A DNA stretch of 64,000 nt, taken from the NCBI RefSeq assembly GCF_011064285.1, contig NZ_CP049331.1, positions 3,100,001 to 3,164,000 on the forward strand, read 5' to 3'. Within the stretch, counting starts at the first letter, position 1. Each line of letters begins with the position of its first letter. The notes beneath the pieces are model-generated. The model had not been told where the DNA came from. It did no database searches and was given only the letters and a program-made list of their open reading frames with translations. This DNA comes from Vibrio ziniensis. Its GTDB lineage: Bacteria > Pseudomonadota > Gammaproteobacteria > Enterobacterales > Vibrionaceae. A program made the position numbers and the translations under genes. This document shows, piece by piece, positions 48,238 to 58,097 of this stretch.

Positions 48238-49545
48238 TTACATAACACCAAGTAGTCTTGGTAAAAATAGAGTCAGTTCTGGGATATAAGTAATTAATAA
48301 CAATACAAAAATAATAGCGATATAGAACGGAATCAGCGGTTTAATCACATCTTCCACCTTCACTTGCCCTACACTCGCCCCCACGTAAAGACCACTGCCT
48401 ACAGGTGGCGTAATGGTACCAATCGCTAGGTTGAACACGATTAAGATGCCGAAGTGCACAGGGTCCACACCAATTTTCTGCACAATAGGAAGAAGGATTG
48501 GTGTAAAAATCAAAATTGCCGGGCCGATATCCATGAAGGCACCAACAATCAAAATAAACAGCGTGATTACCAACATGATGACCGCAGGGCTATCAGAGAT
48601 ACCAAGAATCAACTTACTCAGTGCCGCTGGAATACCTGTCATCGACATCGCAAATGACATAGCTGACGACGTTGCCAGTAGGAACATAATCACACCAGTC
48701 ATAACAAATGTCTGAATGATGATTTTTGGCATATCACGTACAGAGATTGTTTTGTAGAGAATAAGTGTCAAGTACGCGGTGTACACAACCGCAATAGCTG
48801 ATGCTTCAATCGCCGTGAAAATACCTTTAACGATACCGCCCACGATAATCACTACCAGTAGCAAACTTGGCAGAGCTTCGCGAGTCACTTTTAACGCCAT
48901 GCCTTTTTGCAGCGTAAAGAAGTTGGTGTAGTTGTTACGCTTAGCGACGATGTAGGTAATAACCATACAGCCTACGCCCCACAAGCTACCCGCGACCAAA
49001 CCACCAGCAAACAGTGCCGCAATGGATGTACCGCCACTCGCCAGAGCATAAAGAATGAATGCCGTCGTTGGTGGAATCAACATCCCCGTCGGCGCAGAAG
49101 CAATGTTTACCGCTGAAGCGAAACTGCGGTTGTAACCTTCTTTGGCACTCATTGGGATCATCACACCACCGATAGAGGTTGACGCTGCAATTGCAGAACC
49201 CGAAACCGCGCCGAAAAGCATATTGCCCGCGATGTTAGTGTAAGAAAGGGAGCCTGGAATACGTCCAGTAAACAGCTTGGCGAAGTTGACCAAACGGGTC
49301 GCTATGCCACCATTATTCATTATCACACCTGAGAGAACGAAGAACGGTACCGCAAGCAGTGCAAAGCTATCTAAACTTGAAAACATTTTCTGAGCGGTTG
49401 TGAACATCGCAATGTCAAATGGCAGCACCAACATGACTGTTGCGCCTGATGCGATAACGATACACAAACCAATTGGGGTACCTAAAACCAGTAAAAGTAC
49501 GAACACCCCGATCATGATACTGGCAGCAGTAATTGGATCAGTCAT
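48238..49545 (-). CDS. TRAP transporter large permease (DctM type)
   Basis: A 435-residue membrane protein with about twelve helices. GTPIGLCIVIASGATVM, FVLSGVIMNNGG and GAVSGSAIAASTSIGGVMIP are DctM signatures. With DctQ- and DctP-like partners it forms a sodium-driven TRAP importer. Comparison with Erwinia RhiABC suggests rhamnogalacturonides as cargo, though simple rhamnose is possible because no RhaT is present. Its start overlaps the small permease by 8 bp. Confidence 0.92.
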   Translation of the reverse strand: MTDPITAASIMIGVFVLLLVLGTPIGLCIVIASGATVMLVLPFDIAMFTTAQKMFSSLDSFALLAVPFFVLSGVIMNNGGIATRLVNFAKLFTGRIPGSLSYTNIAGNMLFGAVSGSAIAASTSIGGVMIPMSAKEGYNRSFASAVNIASAPTGMLIPPTTAFILYALASGGTSIAALFAGGLVAGSLWGVGCMVITYIVAKRNNYTNFFTLQKGMALKVTREALPSLLLVVIIVGGIVKGIFTAIEASAIAVVYTAYLTLILYKTISVRDMPKIIIQTFVMTGVIMFLLATSSAMSFAMSMTGIPAALSKLILGISDSPAVIMLVITLFILIVGAFMDIGPAILIFTPILLPIVQKIGVDPVHFGILIVFNLAIGTITPPVGSGLYVGASVGQVKVEDVIKPLIPFYIAIIFVLLLITYIPELTLFLPRLLGVM

Positions 49546-50062
49546 ACTGTTTATCTCCTACTAAAGAACCTTTCTCGTTGTCACTGGCTTTAACCGGTTG
49601 CGCTTTAAACAGATCAACGATGTTCATTACGCTGTAGACAATAATGAGCACGCCAGACAGAGGCAGTGCGTAGTAAACCTTGCCCATGGACAGTTGTAGA
49701 ACTGGGGAAACTTGCATCATGGCGTTGCTTGAAACCTTCCAGCCACCAATGATCATGATGTAGATGGCAAAAAGGATGAATACGACCTGGATTAACATAT
49801 TCCAGTATTTCACTAAGTTTTTAGGAAACTTATCTAAGAACAGTGTGAGGGCGATGTGTTCTGTTTTACCGGCTACATAAGCCAAGCCAATCACAGACAA
49901 CCATACTAACGAAAATCGAAGTAGCTCTTCAGAGAAGGTACTCGGGTCGTTAAAAACATAGCGGCTAATTACCTGCCAGCAAGCCACCAATACCATCATC
50001 GTCGTTACCGTGCAGGCAAACACTTCAATGGTTCTATCAAGCCACTTTCTTATAATTTTCAT
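49538..50062 (-). CDS. TRAP transporter small permease (DctQ type)
   Basis: A 174-residue, four-helix membrane protein (ATG at 50062, GAGG five bases ahead; a TTG further upstream is less likely). RYVFNDPSTFSEELLRFSLVWL is the DctQ hallmark. It bridges the binding protein and the large permease. Second gene of the TRAP operon. Confidence 0.92.
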   Translation of the reverse strand: MKIIRKWLDRTIEVFACTVTTMMVLVACWQVISRYVFNDPSTFSEELLRFSLVWLSVIGLAYVAGKTEHIALTLFLDKFPKNLVKYWNMLIQVVFILFAIYIMIIGGWKVSSNAMMQVSPVLQLSMGKVYYALPLSGVLIIVYSVMNIVDLFKAQPVKASDNEKGSLVGDKQYD

Positions 50063-50085
50063 GGGAACCTCGACCAATCAATCGA

Positions 50086-50109
50086 GATAGAAGCCCGAGG
50101 GCTTCTATC
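50086..50109 (-). promoter_or_regulatory. Hairpin between TRAP binding protein and small permease
   Basis: GATAGAAGCC-CGAG-GGCTTCTATC, perfect 10-bp stem with tetraloop and no T-tract, in the 58-bp gap. Likely protects the binding-protein mRNA. Confidence 0.75.
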
Positions 50110-50120
50110 CTTTGTTACTA

Positions 50121-51113
50121 CTATTTTGCTTGTTCAACTTTATTGATTTGCTCATACAGTGCGTACACTTGAGGTTTGCCTTTCAGCTTTTCATAAATGG
50201 GTTGAACCGCAGCTTTGAACGGTGCTTGGTCAATCTCGAAAAACTCAACACCAAAAGATTTTTGTGCCAGTTCACGAGTTTTTGCCATCTCTTCTTTCCA
50301 TAGCGTCTTCTCAAGCTCGATTGACTCATCAATCGCTTCTTGCAGTGCAGCGAGTTGATCTGGCGTTAACTTACTCTTAGTCACGTTACTCATGATCACT
50401 ACATCTGGAATACGAGTGTGCATGTCGTAGCTGTAGAATTTCGCTACTTCACCGTGACGCGCGATAGTGATAGCGAATTCATTGTTTTCTGCGCCATCAA
50501 GAATGCCTTGTTGAAGTGAGGTATACACTTCTGCTTGGCTCATTGCGATTGGAGAAGCACCGAGCAGTTTCATGGTTTCAATCGACGTTTCACTCTGCAT
50601 TACACGAATTTTCTTACCTTTAAGGTCAGCCAAAGTTTTTACCGGACCTTTACTCATGTAGAAGCTACGCGCACCTGAATCGTACCAACCCACACCAGCG
50701 AAGCCTTGAGCTTCTGTCGATTGGTATACGGTTTTCATGATGTCTTTGTTGTCCATCACACGGTAGAAACTGTCTTGGTTTTCGAAAAGGTAAGGTAGTG
50801 AGAACACACCGTAAAGTGGAGAGAAGCTTTCTAGCAGACCAGAAGACACTTTGGTCATATCAATTGCGCCAACTTGAGTCATTTCAACCAACTCACGTTC
50901 GCCACCTAGTTGACTATCAGGGAAGTACATAATCGTCACTTCACCATTGGTTTTCTTAGCCACAGCCTCACCGATATACTGAAGTGCATCTTTTACTGGC
51001 TGGCTGTTATCTGCATAAGCCATTTTTAGTACAGTTGCAGCATGTGCACCGAAGGGTAGTAACATAGCAGAAGCGAGCAGCGCTTTCGTAATCGGGTTGT
51101 AGAGTCGGGACAT
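50121..51113 (-). CDS. TRAP transporter substrate-binding protein (DctP type)
   Basis: The ATG at 51113 (GGAGG ahead) gives 330 residues with signal peptide LLASAMLLPFGAHAAT. ATVLKMAYADNSQPV, FPDSQLGGERELVEMTQVGAIDMT, KIRVMQSETSIETMKLLGASPIAM and LQQGILDGAENN are typical DctP features, including the Arg that binds a substrate carboxylate. The carboxylate requirement fits an unsaturated uronate disaccharide better than neutral rhamnose. First gene of its operon, divergent from rhaB. Confidence 0.92.
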   Translation of the reverse strand: MSRLYNPITKALLASAMLLPFGAHAATVLKMAYADNSQPVKDALQYIGEAVAKKTNGEVTIMYFPDSQLGGERELVEMTQVGAIDMTKVSSGLLESFSPLYGVFSLPYLFENQDSFYRVMDNKDIMKTVYQSTEAQGFAGVGWYDSGARSFYMSKGPVKTLADLKGKKIRVMQSETSIETMKLLGASPIAMSQAEVYTSLQQGILDGAENNEFAITIARHGEVAKFYSYDMHTRIPDVVIMSNVTKSKLTPDQLAALQEAIDESIELEKTLWKEEMAKTRELAQKSFGVEFFEIDQAPFKAAVQPIYEKLKGKPQVYALYEQINKVEQAK

Positions 51114-51547
51114 AATATCCTCCAAGTTGATTGTTATGCTTGTTATTGGTTTATGGAAAACACCATACAAATAGTGCTGTTTATTTATGTGGCTATCATG
51201 GCGCTTTCAAACTTCAGTCACCTTTGAAATTTCGCCACCTTTAATTTTTGACCGTCTAATTCGTCATACCAATAAAGTGAAGGGTCACACTTTTTACTTT
51301 TTAATCCGTTTTCATTTCCTCTCGTTCATTACCCCCTTCTATATAAGGATTGGAGCCTTAACCACACCTATATAAGGCAGGCTCAAACTAACGGTTCGCT
51401 ATTTTCAACCAAGTTTAATTTTTTTGAATTGAAGCTTTCTTTTCTTTGCAAAAACTCCTTGCCCCATTTTTCACTGGCTGAATTTTGAAGTTTTTTTAAT
51501 TTGAAACCCGCTTTAATACTCCTAAATATTCAGAGGTATTAAGCATT
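51114..51547. other. Divergent TRAP/rhaB regulatory region
   Basis: A 434-bp gap without a gene. CTATATAAGG occurs twice in direct orientation (51339-51348 and 51368-51377), each followed by GGAGC/GGCTC, a possible operator pair. TTGCCCCATTTTTCACTGG near 51459 recalls the RhaS site of E. coli only loosely. I find no clean CRP site. Confidence 0.45.
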
Positions 51548-52990
51548 ATGAAAGCAGTAATCGCGATCGACCTTGGCGCATCAAGTGGACGCGTCATGGT
51601 TGGATATCTAGAGAGTGGAAAGATTCGTTTGGAAGAGTTCCACCGTTTCCAAAATCAACAGGTGGTTCATGGCAATGAGTCATGCTGGGATCTGTACTCA
51701 ATCTTAGAAGAGATCAAGGTCGGGATTAATAAGGTTATTGCAACGGGTATCGAAGTCTGTTCGTTAGGTATTGATACCTGGGGCGTGGACTTCGTTCTAC
51801 TAGACAAATTCGGCAAACACCTAGGTGAATTTGTGAGTTACCGCGATGCTCGCACAGAAGGCGTACAAGATAAACTGCTGGCAGATAGCCAGTTGTCACT
51901 GCAAGACATTTACCGCGCTACTGGTATTCAGTTCTTATCGTTCAACACCATTAACCAGTTAAAAGCGATTGCAGATCAGCAACCAGAATGGTTCGGTGAT
52001 ATTGATACCCTGCTGTTCATTCCTGATTACCTCAACTACAAACTCTCTGGCGTTAAGCATTGCGAGTATACCAATGCTTCCACCAGCCAACTTTTGGACT
52101 GCAAAGAGAAAGTTTGGAGCAGCGAACTTATCAAAGCATGTGGCGCGAAAATAGACTGGTTCCTGCCGCCGACAATGCCAAACCGCATTGTCGGTCAATA
52201 CCACGTTGGTGAAGTACAGATTCCAGTTTGTTCAGTCGCCAGCCACGATACCGCGTCAGCGGTTGCTGCAACCCCTATTGCCCATGAAAACATGGCTTAC
52301 CTAAGTTCAGGTACTTGGTCACTGGTCGGCATTGAAAGCTTAGAACCCTACACAGGTGATCTGGCTTACCAATACAACCTCACTAATGAAGGTGGTGTGG
52401 ATGGACGTTATCGCGTGCTGAAAAACATCATGGGATTGTGGTTAATCCAACGCATTAAAGCGGAAAACCCATCTCTGACGTTCCCAGACATCGCTGCATT
52501 GGCGCGCCAAGCACAGCCGTTTAAGTACATTGTTAACCCAAATGACAACGATTTCTTAAACCCAGCGTCAATGACACAAGCGATTAAAAACTGGTTCAAA
52601 AAACGCGATCTCGACGCGCCGGAAAGCTTGTCTGAAGTGATTCGCTGTATCTACGACAGCTTAGTTTTGGCTTACGACAAAGTGCTTTTTGAACTGGCAG
52701 AAGTGACAGGTAAAGAGATCAAAGAACTGCGCATTGTCGGAGGCGGTACTCAGGATAATTTCCTTAACCAGCTATGCGCTGACGTATGCCGAATCCCCGT
52801 TTCAACAGAACCAACCGAAGCATCCGCATTGGGTAATGTTATTAACCAATTTATCGCCTGTGACGTTATTCGCTCTTTGGAAGAAGGTCGCCAAATTATT
52901 GATGCCTCTTCTGATGTGAAACATTTTTCGGCCAACCCAATTGAGGGATTAGAGCAAATCAAATCCCAGTTCCAACAGATTATTAAATAA
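51548..52990 (+). CDS. rhaB: L-rhamnulokinase
   Basis: A 480-residue FGGY-family kinase, similar in size to E. coli RhaB (489). [20 protein letters not shown] opens it, [15 protein letters not shown] follows, then [27 protein letters not shown] and [20 protein letters not shown]. It phosphorylates L-rhamnulose at C1. First gene of rhaB-rhaA-rhaD, 10 bp before rhaA. Confidence 0.97.
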   Translation: MKAVIAIDLGASSGRVMVGYLESGKIRLEEFHRFQNQQVVHGNESCWDLYSILEEIKVGINKVIATGIEVCSLGIDTWGVDFVLLDKFGKHLGEFVSYRDARTEGVQDKLLADSQLSLQDIYRATGIQFLSFNTINQLKAIADQQPEWFGDIDTLLFIPDYLNYKLSGVKHCEYTNASTSQLLDCKEKVWSSELIKACGAKIDWFLPPTMPNRIVGQYHVGEVQIPVCSVASHDTASAVAATPIAHENMAYLSSGTWSLVGIESLEPYTGDLAYQYNLTNEGGVDGRYRVLKNIMGLWLIQRIKAENPSLTFPDIAALARQAQPFKYIVNPNDNDFLNPASMTQAIKNWFKKRDLDAPESLSEVIRCIYDSLVLAYDKVLFELAEVTGKEIKELRIVGGGTQDNFLNQLCADVCRIPVSTEPTEASALGNVINQFIACDVIRSLEEGRQIIDASSDVKHFSANPIEGLEQIKSQFQQIIK

Positions 52991-53000
52991 GGTAAACACG

Positions 53001-54260
53001 ATGAGCAAAGAGCAAATCATTGCAGCTTACGAGCAAGCAAAGTCAGTTTTCAAAAAATACGGTGTAGATGCAGATAAAGCACTCGAGCAGCTAAACCAAA
53101 CGCCTATTTCTATGCACTGCTGGCAAGGTGATGATGTGCGTGGGTTTGAATCGCCAGAGACCACGCTAAGTGGCGGCATCCAAGCAACGGGTAACTACCC
53201 TGGTGCGGCAAAAACGCCAGCACAACTGCGTGCCGATATGGAAAAAGCCTTCTCACTGATCCCAGGTAAGAAACGCGTAAACCTACATGCGATTTACATT
53301 GATGCTGATGAATTCGTAGAACGTGACCAAATCAAACCTGAGCACTTTGCTCGTTGGGTTGAATGGGCAAAAGAGAAAAACCTTGGTTTAGATTTTAACC
53401 CTACGTTGTTTTCACACCCGAAAGCCAATGATGGCTTGACGCTTTCTCATCCAAATGAAGAGATCCGTCAGTTCTGGATTGAGCACGTAAAAGCAAGCCG
53501 TAAGATTTCTGAATACTTCGGTCGTGAGCTTGGTACAACATCATTTATGAACATCTGGATCCCAGATGGTATGAAAGACCAACCAGTAGACCGCCTATCT
53601 CCACGTGCTCGCCTAGCCGACTCTCTTGATAAAGCATTGGCTGAGAAAATCGATCCTGCATTCCACAAAGATGCGGTTGAAAGCAAAGTATTCGGTATCG
53701 GTGTAGAAGCTTACACAGTGGGTAGCAACGAGTTTTACCTAGCCTACGCAGCCACTCGTGGTACGGCACTATGTCTGGATGCAGGTCACTTCCACCCAAC
53801 AGAAGTAATCAGTGACAAGATCAGTGCATGTTCACTATACGTGAACGACCTGCAACTACACGTTACTCGCCCAGTTCGTTGGGACTCAGACCATGTAGTG
53901 TCTTTCGATGATGAAACTCAAGCCATTATGCGTGAAATCGTGCGTAACAAGCTTCTTGATCGCGTAGCGATTGGTCTGGACTTCTTCGATGCCTCTATCA
54001 ACCGCATTGCGGCATGGGTTATCGGTACTCGTAATGCACAAAAAGCACTGCTGAAAGCCCTACTAGAACCTGTTGACCAATTAAAAGCAGCCGAGCAAGC
54101 GTTCGACTACACCACACGCCTAGGTCTGATTGAGGAAGCTCACTCTCTACCTTGGGCAGCGGTTTGGGATTACCACTGCTTACAAAACGAAGTACCTGTT
54201 GGCTTTGATTGGATCAATGACGTCAAAGACTACGAAGCCACCATTTTGGCTACTCGTTAA
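53001..54260 (+). CDS. rhaA: L-rhamnose isomerase
   Basis: A 419-residue TIM-barrel metalloenzyme, identical in length to E. coli RhaA, converting L-rhamnose to L-rhamnulose. [41 protein letters not shown] and [15 protein letters not shown] carry the metal and substrate ligands. Its separation from rhaD (197 bp) is filled by an ERIC element. Confidence 0.98.
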   Translation: MSKEQIIAAYEQAKSVFKKYGVDADKALEQLNQTPISMHCWQGDDVRGFESPETTLSGGIQATGNYPGAAKTPAQLRADMEKAFSLIPGKKRVNLHAIYIDADEFVERDQIKPEHFARWVEWAKEKNLGLDFNPTLFSHPKANDGLTLSHPNEEIRQFWIEHVKASRKISEYFGRELGTTSFMNIWIPDGMKDQPVDRLSPRARLADSLDKALAEKIDPAFHKDAVESKVFGIGVEAYTVGSNEFYLAYAATRGTALCLDAGHFHPTEVISDKISACSLYVNDLQLHVTRPVRWDSDHVVSFDDETQAIMREIVRNKLLDRVAIGLDFFDASINRIAAWVIGTRNAQKALLKALLEPVDQLKAAEQAFDYTTRLGLIEEAHSLPWAAVWDYHCLQNEVPVGFDWINDVKDYEATILATR

Positions 54261-54295
54261 TACAATTGCTCAATAACAGACAAGTCAGATTTTAG

Positions 54296-54420
54296 ATACT
54301 CAAACTACTTGGAGTTGCAGGTAGGCGGCAAGTGAGTGAATCCCCATGAGCATAGATAGCTATGTGATTGGGGTGAACGAGCGTAGACAACACAACTGCG
54401 GCTTCAAGTAGGAAGAGTAT
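54296..54420. repeat. ERIC (enterobacterial repetitive intergenic consensus) element
   Basis: 125 bp with the ERIC core TTGGAGTTGCAGGTAGGCGG, AATCCCC...GATTGGGGTGAACGAGCG, and a mirrored TGCGGCTTCAAGTAGGA end. Outer ATACTC/GAGTAT are inverted. It lies in the rhaA-rhaD gap and would form a long hairpin in the operon mRNA. Confidence 0.92.
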
Positions 54421-54457
54421 ATCTGGCTTGTTTGGTTAAACACATAAGGTACAAAAA

Positions 54458-55258
54458 ATGATTCAACTAAACGACGCAGTAATGTGCGAAATCGAAAAAG
54501 TCAGCGAAGTTTCTCAATACCTATGGCAACGCGAGTGGGCTGAACGTAACGGCGGTAACATCTCGGTTGATGTCACTGATCTCTTTGACGAAATTCCATC
54601 CGTTGATGCGCCAGTAAAAGCGCTACCGCTACAACTACCGATGGAAAGCGCAGGGCGTATTTATTACGTAAAAGGGACTGGTCAACGTATTCGCGAACTG
54701 CGCGACCCACAATACGCTGGTTGTGTTCTGCAAATCAATGCAGCAGCCAACGGCTACCAAATTCTTTGGGGCGGTAAAGCAAGTGCAGATTTTGCTCCAA
54801 CCTCTGAATTCATCAGCCACATTAAAATCCTGGTTGAGAAGAGAAAAGCGGGCTCTGACCACAGATCCGTGGTTCATACTCACCCACTAGAGCTGATTGC
54901 GCTATCTCATCATCCTGATATCTCAAAAAGCAGTGAGCTATTTACTCATACTTGCTGGAAAATGTTGCCAGAAGTTCGTGCATTCGTACCTCGCGGTATC
55001 GGTATGATTCCTTACTGCCTACCTTCATCGGAAGAGTTAGCAGACGGCACTACAGCAGCACTATTAGTTAATGACGTAGCGATTTGGGAAAAACACGGTG
55101 CAACCGCATCTGGCGCCGACGTGCTGCAAGCATTCGACTATATCGATGTAGCGAACAAAGGGGCAAAACTGTACCTGATGTGTACTGCGGCAGGCTATGA
55201 ACCAGAAGGCGTGACCAAAGAAAATATGGACATTTTGAAGCGCGAATTCAATCTGTAA
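54458..55258 (+). CDS. rhaD: Rhamnulose-1-phosphate aldolase
   Basis: A 266-residue class II aldolase splitting L-rhamnulose 1-phosphate into dihydroxyacetone phosphate and L-lactaldehyde. RNGGNISVDVTD, the zinc-binding VVHTHPLELIALSHH, FVPRGIGMIPYCLPSSEELAD and WEKHGATASGADVLQAFDYID match RhaD. A terminator follows. No lactaldehyde reductase or RhaM mutarotase is nearby. Confidence 0.97.
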   Translation: MIQLNDAVMCEIEKVSEVSQYLWQREWAERNGGNISVDVTDLFDEIPSVDAPVKALPLQLPMESAGRIYYVKGTGQRIRELRDPQYAGCVLQINAAANGYQILWGGKASADFAPTSEFISHIKILVEKRKAGSDHRSVVHTHPLELIALSHHPDISKSSELFTHTCWKMLPEVRAFVPRGIGMIPYCLPSSEELADGTTAALLVNDVAIWEKHGATASGADVLQAFDYIDVANKGAKLYLMCTAAGYEPEGVTKENMDILKREFNL

Positions 55259-55300
55259 TTATTTGGTAAACATATCCGGATAAAATGACATTCTCGTCCT

Positions 55301-55338
55301 AAGAGCGACTGGGCTTCATACACCCCGTCGCTCTTTTT
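55301..55338 (+). terminator. rhaBAD terminator
   Basis: AAGAGCGAC / GTCGCTCTT stem with a 17-base loop and T-tract, 43 bp after rhaD. Confidence 0.85.
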
Positions 55339-55345
55339 TATCTAA

Positions 55346-55415
55346 TACCATTCTGGAAAATTTCCTGATCAGTGAATGGGTGTCGATAAGCAAACCCTAC
55401 GAGCCATGGATGGTA
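55346..55415 (-). mobile_element. MITE-like element, internally deleted 70-bp form
   Basis: Right end TACCATTCTGGAAAATTTCC through GCAAACCCTACGAGCCATGG, then directly GGATGGTA of the left end. About 100 bp is lost. It marks the right edge of the rhamnose block. Confidence 0.8.
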
Positions 55416-55434
55416 TAAGAAGAGACGATAAAGT

Positions 55435-56622
55435 TTAAACGTTCTGCCCTGCCACAAAACCGGACGACCAAGCCCATTGGAAGTTGTACCCCCCCAGCCA
55501 GCCAGTTACATCCATCACTTCGCCGACAAAATATAAACCTTTAATGTCTTTGCATTCCATGGTTTTTGACGACAGTACATCAGTGTCCACGCCACCAAGA
55601 GTCACCTCCGCAGTTCGATACCCTTCGGTGCCATTTGGCGCAACTCGCCACCGTTCCAAAGTCTCTCTGATCGCTTCAAGCTCTTTAGGGTTAAACTGCT
55701 TGAGAGGCTTGTCCACCAGCAGTTTGCGCTCAATAAATACTTCTACTAAACGTTTAGGCAATACACGAGCTAAGGTGTTCTTGAGCGTCTGGTTTGGATG
55801 TTTTTCGCGAGAACGAGTCAGTAGCTCATCCACATCCACTTCCGGCACTAGGTTAATCGTGACCGCCTGCCCTGGTCTCCAGTATGAGGAGATCTGCAAC
55901 ACAGAAGGACCAGACAAACCTCGGTGAGTAAACAGCAATGCTTCTTTAAAGCTTTTGCCACATTCAGCCTGAATTTCAGCGGGAACAGCGATACCGGAAA
56001 GCTCCGCTAATGCGTCTTTATCTTCAACATGCAGCGTGAAAGGCACTAAGCCTGCGGTCGTTGAAATCACAGGCAGATCAAACTGTTCTGCAATCTTATA
56101 ACCAAAAGGTGTGGCACCGAGTTTTGGCATTGAGAGACCACCCGTCGCCACGACTAAGGATTCACACTCGATATCACCCTGTGTAGTGTGTAGATGAAAG
56201 CCCTGCTCGATTTGCTTAATATCCAGCGTTTCCACTTGATAACGCTGAGTAATATTTGGCAACTCGCATTCTTTGAGCAGCATGTTAACAATGTCTTTTG
56301 CCGAATCTAGACAGAAAAGCTGACCGTGAGATCGCTCTTCAAACTCAATGCCGTATTTACCCACCATTGATATGAAATCCCAGTTGGTATATTGCGAAAG
56401 CGCCGACTTCACAAAATGCGGATTGCGACATAGGTAGTTTTGAGCCGAAACATCGTAGTTAGTGAAGTTGCAGCGACCACCGCCTGAAATCAGGATTTTA
56501 CGACCTGGTTTTTTCGCATGGTCAATCACCATCACTCGGCGTCCACGTTTTCCAGCTTGGGCAGCGCACATTAATCCCGCAGCTCCTGCGCCTATGATGA
56601 CAACATCTACTTTTTCACTCAT
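55435..56622 (-). CDS. HI0933/YhiN-family flavoprotein
   Basis: A 395-residue FAD-dependent oxidoreductase with the dinucleotide motif VVIIGAGAAGLMCAAQAGKRG at the N-terminus. ISGGGRCNFTN and, near the end, GLYFVGEVMDVTGWLGGYNFQWAWSSG are typical of the HI0933 (YhiN) family. Its reaction is unknown; relatives are annotated as NAD(P)/FAD-dependent aminoacetone oxidases only by homology. It sits between two MITE copies, which probably also act as its flanking hairpins. Confidence 0.9.
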   Translation of the reverse strand: MSEKVDVVIIGAGAAGLMCAAQAGKRGRRVMVIDHAKKPGRKILISGGGRCNFTNYDVSAQNYLCRNPHFVKSALSQYTNWDFISMVGKYGIEFEERSHGQLFCLDSAKDIVNMLLKECELPNITQRYQVETLDIKQIEQGFHLHTTQGDIECESLVVATGGLSMPKLGATPFGYKIAEQFDLPVISTTAGLVPFTLHVEDKDALAELSGIAVPAEIQAECGKSFKEALLFTHRGLSGPSVLQISSYWRPGQAVTINLVPEVDVDELLTRSREKHPNQTLKNTLARVLPKRLVEVFIERKLLVDKPLKQFNPKELEAIRETLERWRVAPNGTEGYRTAEVTLGGVDTDVLSSKTMECKDIKGLYFVGEVMDVTGWLGGYNFQWAWSSGFVAGQNV

Positions 56623-56644
56623 TACTCACCAATGCCAATATTTA

Positions 56645-56813
56645 TACCATTCTGGATAATTTCCTGATCAGTGAATGGACGTCGATAAGCAAACCCTCCG
56701 AGCCATGGATGGCTCGGCGGAGCTTCAGGGACGAATGAATGCGCGTTTGCGTTTGACGCCCATTCGCTGTTCTGCCGATGCTCAATCTGATCATATTTTT
56801 ATCTAGGATGGTA
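56645..56813 (-). mobile_element. MITE-like element, full copy 4
   Basis: Reverse orientation, from TACCATTCTGGATAATTTCC to TTTTTATCTAGGATGGTA, 169 bp, with CCGAGCCATGGATGGCTCGG in the centre. It lies between uspB and the HI0933-family gene. Confidence 0.88.
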
Positions 56814-56871
56814 TTAGAACTTTGCCTCTTCAAACTACGACCACAAGTACTTAGTCAGAAGAACTGGCAAT

Positions 56872-56899
56872 AAAAAAGGACGTACAGCGGGTACGTCCT
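56872..56899 (-). terminator. uspB terminator
   Basis: AGGACGTAC-AGCGG-GTACGTCCT followed on the minus strand by six T residues. Confidence 0.9.
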
Positions 56900-56991
56900 C
56901 ACTCACTTGAAGCGGCATTTTAACGGTAAACGTTCACTGTTACCAATGCGTTTATCGAGACTCCCACTCTTCTTTTAAAGCAAAAAGTCAT

Positions 56992-57315
56992 CTATAGCAT
57001 AAACGCTACCACTGAGGTAAATACCACCAAAGACGAAGAGAGAATGAAAAGCTCGCGCACACGATCGCACTTACCAGTAAAGACTTCATCATGGTGATGA
57101 AGGTACTCTTTACTTTTTAAGTAATGGTAGAGGCGAACCTGTTTAGACATGTTGCCATGTGTGGTGAAAAATCCCCGTCCATCGACTTGCTGATAAAGCA
57201 ACGGGTGAGCTTCTCGCATAATATAAATCAGAGCTCGCAGCGCGGTAAAATATCTTGCTACGTTAATACCAGTAACAATCATTAGCGCTAATAGAATGGT
57301 ATCTCCACTGATCAT
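56992..57315 (-). CDS. uspB: Universal stress protein B
   Basis: The ATG at 57315 (GGGAGG ahead) gives 107 residues matching E. coli UspB (111): an N-terminal membrane helix, [41 protein letters not shown] and a C-terminal helix. UspB is an inner membrane protein linked to stationary-phase ethanol resistance and sigma-S control in E. coli. It is 76 bp after ftnA and near a divergent uspA, as is common in Vibrio. Confidence 0.94.
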   Translation of the reverse strand: MISGDTILLALMIVTGINVARYFTALRALIYIMREAHPLLYQQVDGRGFFTTHGNMSKQVRLYHYLKSKEYLHHHDEVFTGKCDRVRELFILSSSLVVFTSVVAFML

Positions 57316-57391
57316 CTTTTCCTCCCTACATCCAAAGTAAGAGGGCTGCCCGGAGAAAAAGACGACAGTGTTTACAGTCTTTTCACTGCAA

Positions 57392-57919
57392 CTAAGCAGC
57401 AGGGGCATCCATTACAGAAGATGAGCCTTTTTGTGCCAATGCAGCTAGATCCTTATCGATAAAGAACAACGCTTTACCATCTTCACCAACCAGTTCTAGC
57501 TTGTCTAAAATCCCTTTAAACAACTTCTCTTCTTCATGTTGCTCCGCAACGTACCACTGAAGGAAGTTAAATGTTGAGTAATCCTGTGATGTGAATGCCG
57601 CATGAGCTAATTTATTGATTCTTTGTGTAATCATTTGCTCATGTTCATAAGTCTCACGAAACACGTCACCCAAGCTTGCAAAATCGTGTCGAGGAGCTTC
57701 AATCGCGCCTAAAATTGGCAGAGAACCTGTCTCACTGACGTAGGTAAATAGTCTCTGCATGTGTTGCATTTCTTCAGCTGCGTGAACTCTTAAAAACTCA
57801 GCTGCTCCTTCGAATCCTTTATCTTCACACCAAGCACTCATTTGTAAGTATAGATTGGATGAGAAAAATTCGAGATTAATTTGATCATTCAATTGATCTA
57901 CCATCGCTTTTGAAAGCAT
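57392..57919 (-). CDS. ftnA: Non-haem ferritin
   Basis: A 175-residue four-helix iron-storage subunit. The ferroxidase ligands are visible: Glu in [14 protein letters not shown], the [12 protein letters not shown] pair on helix B and the [13 protein letters not shown] region on helix D. No haem-ligand Met as in bacterioferritin. FtnA stores ferric iron in a 24-mer. RyhB in this window is a plausible indirect partner in iron control. It diverges from uspA. Confidence 0.96.
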   Translation of the reverse strand: MLSKAMVDQLNDQINLEFFSSNLYLQMSAWCEDKGFEGAAEFLRVHAAEEMQHMQRLFTYVSETGSLPILGAIEAPRHDFASLGDVFRETYEHEQMITQRINKLAHAAFTSQDYSTFNFLQWYVAEQHEEEKLFKGILDKLELVGEDGKALFFIDKDLAALAQKGSSSVMDAPAA

Positions 57920-58097
57920 AGGACGCTCCTAAATAATTGTGCAAACTAGAGTCACTATAACATGATCATTACTATTTGATAGTTAGAGCAACCACATCAT
58001 TCAGCATGGATATGAGATCATCATGGCAAAAATATTTCTCACTAGGTGCTAGAGTTTAATTAACCTGACATCAGGACAATTAAATGGAGAAGGCATC

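Noticed and set aside
51281..51300. CRP site AAGTGAAGGGTCACACTT near rhaB
   Set aside because: The two half-sites are separated by four instead of six bases and the TGTGA half is imperfect.
55320..56840. Insertion sequence around the HI0933-family gene
   Set aside because: The two flanking repeats are MITE copies of different lengths; the gene encodes a conserved flavoprotein, not a transposase.
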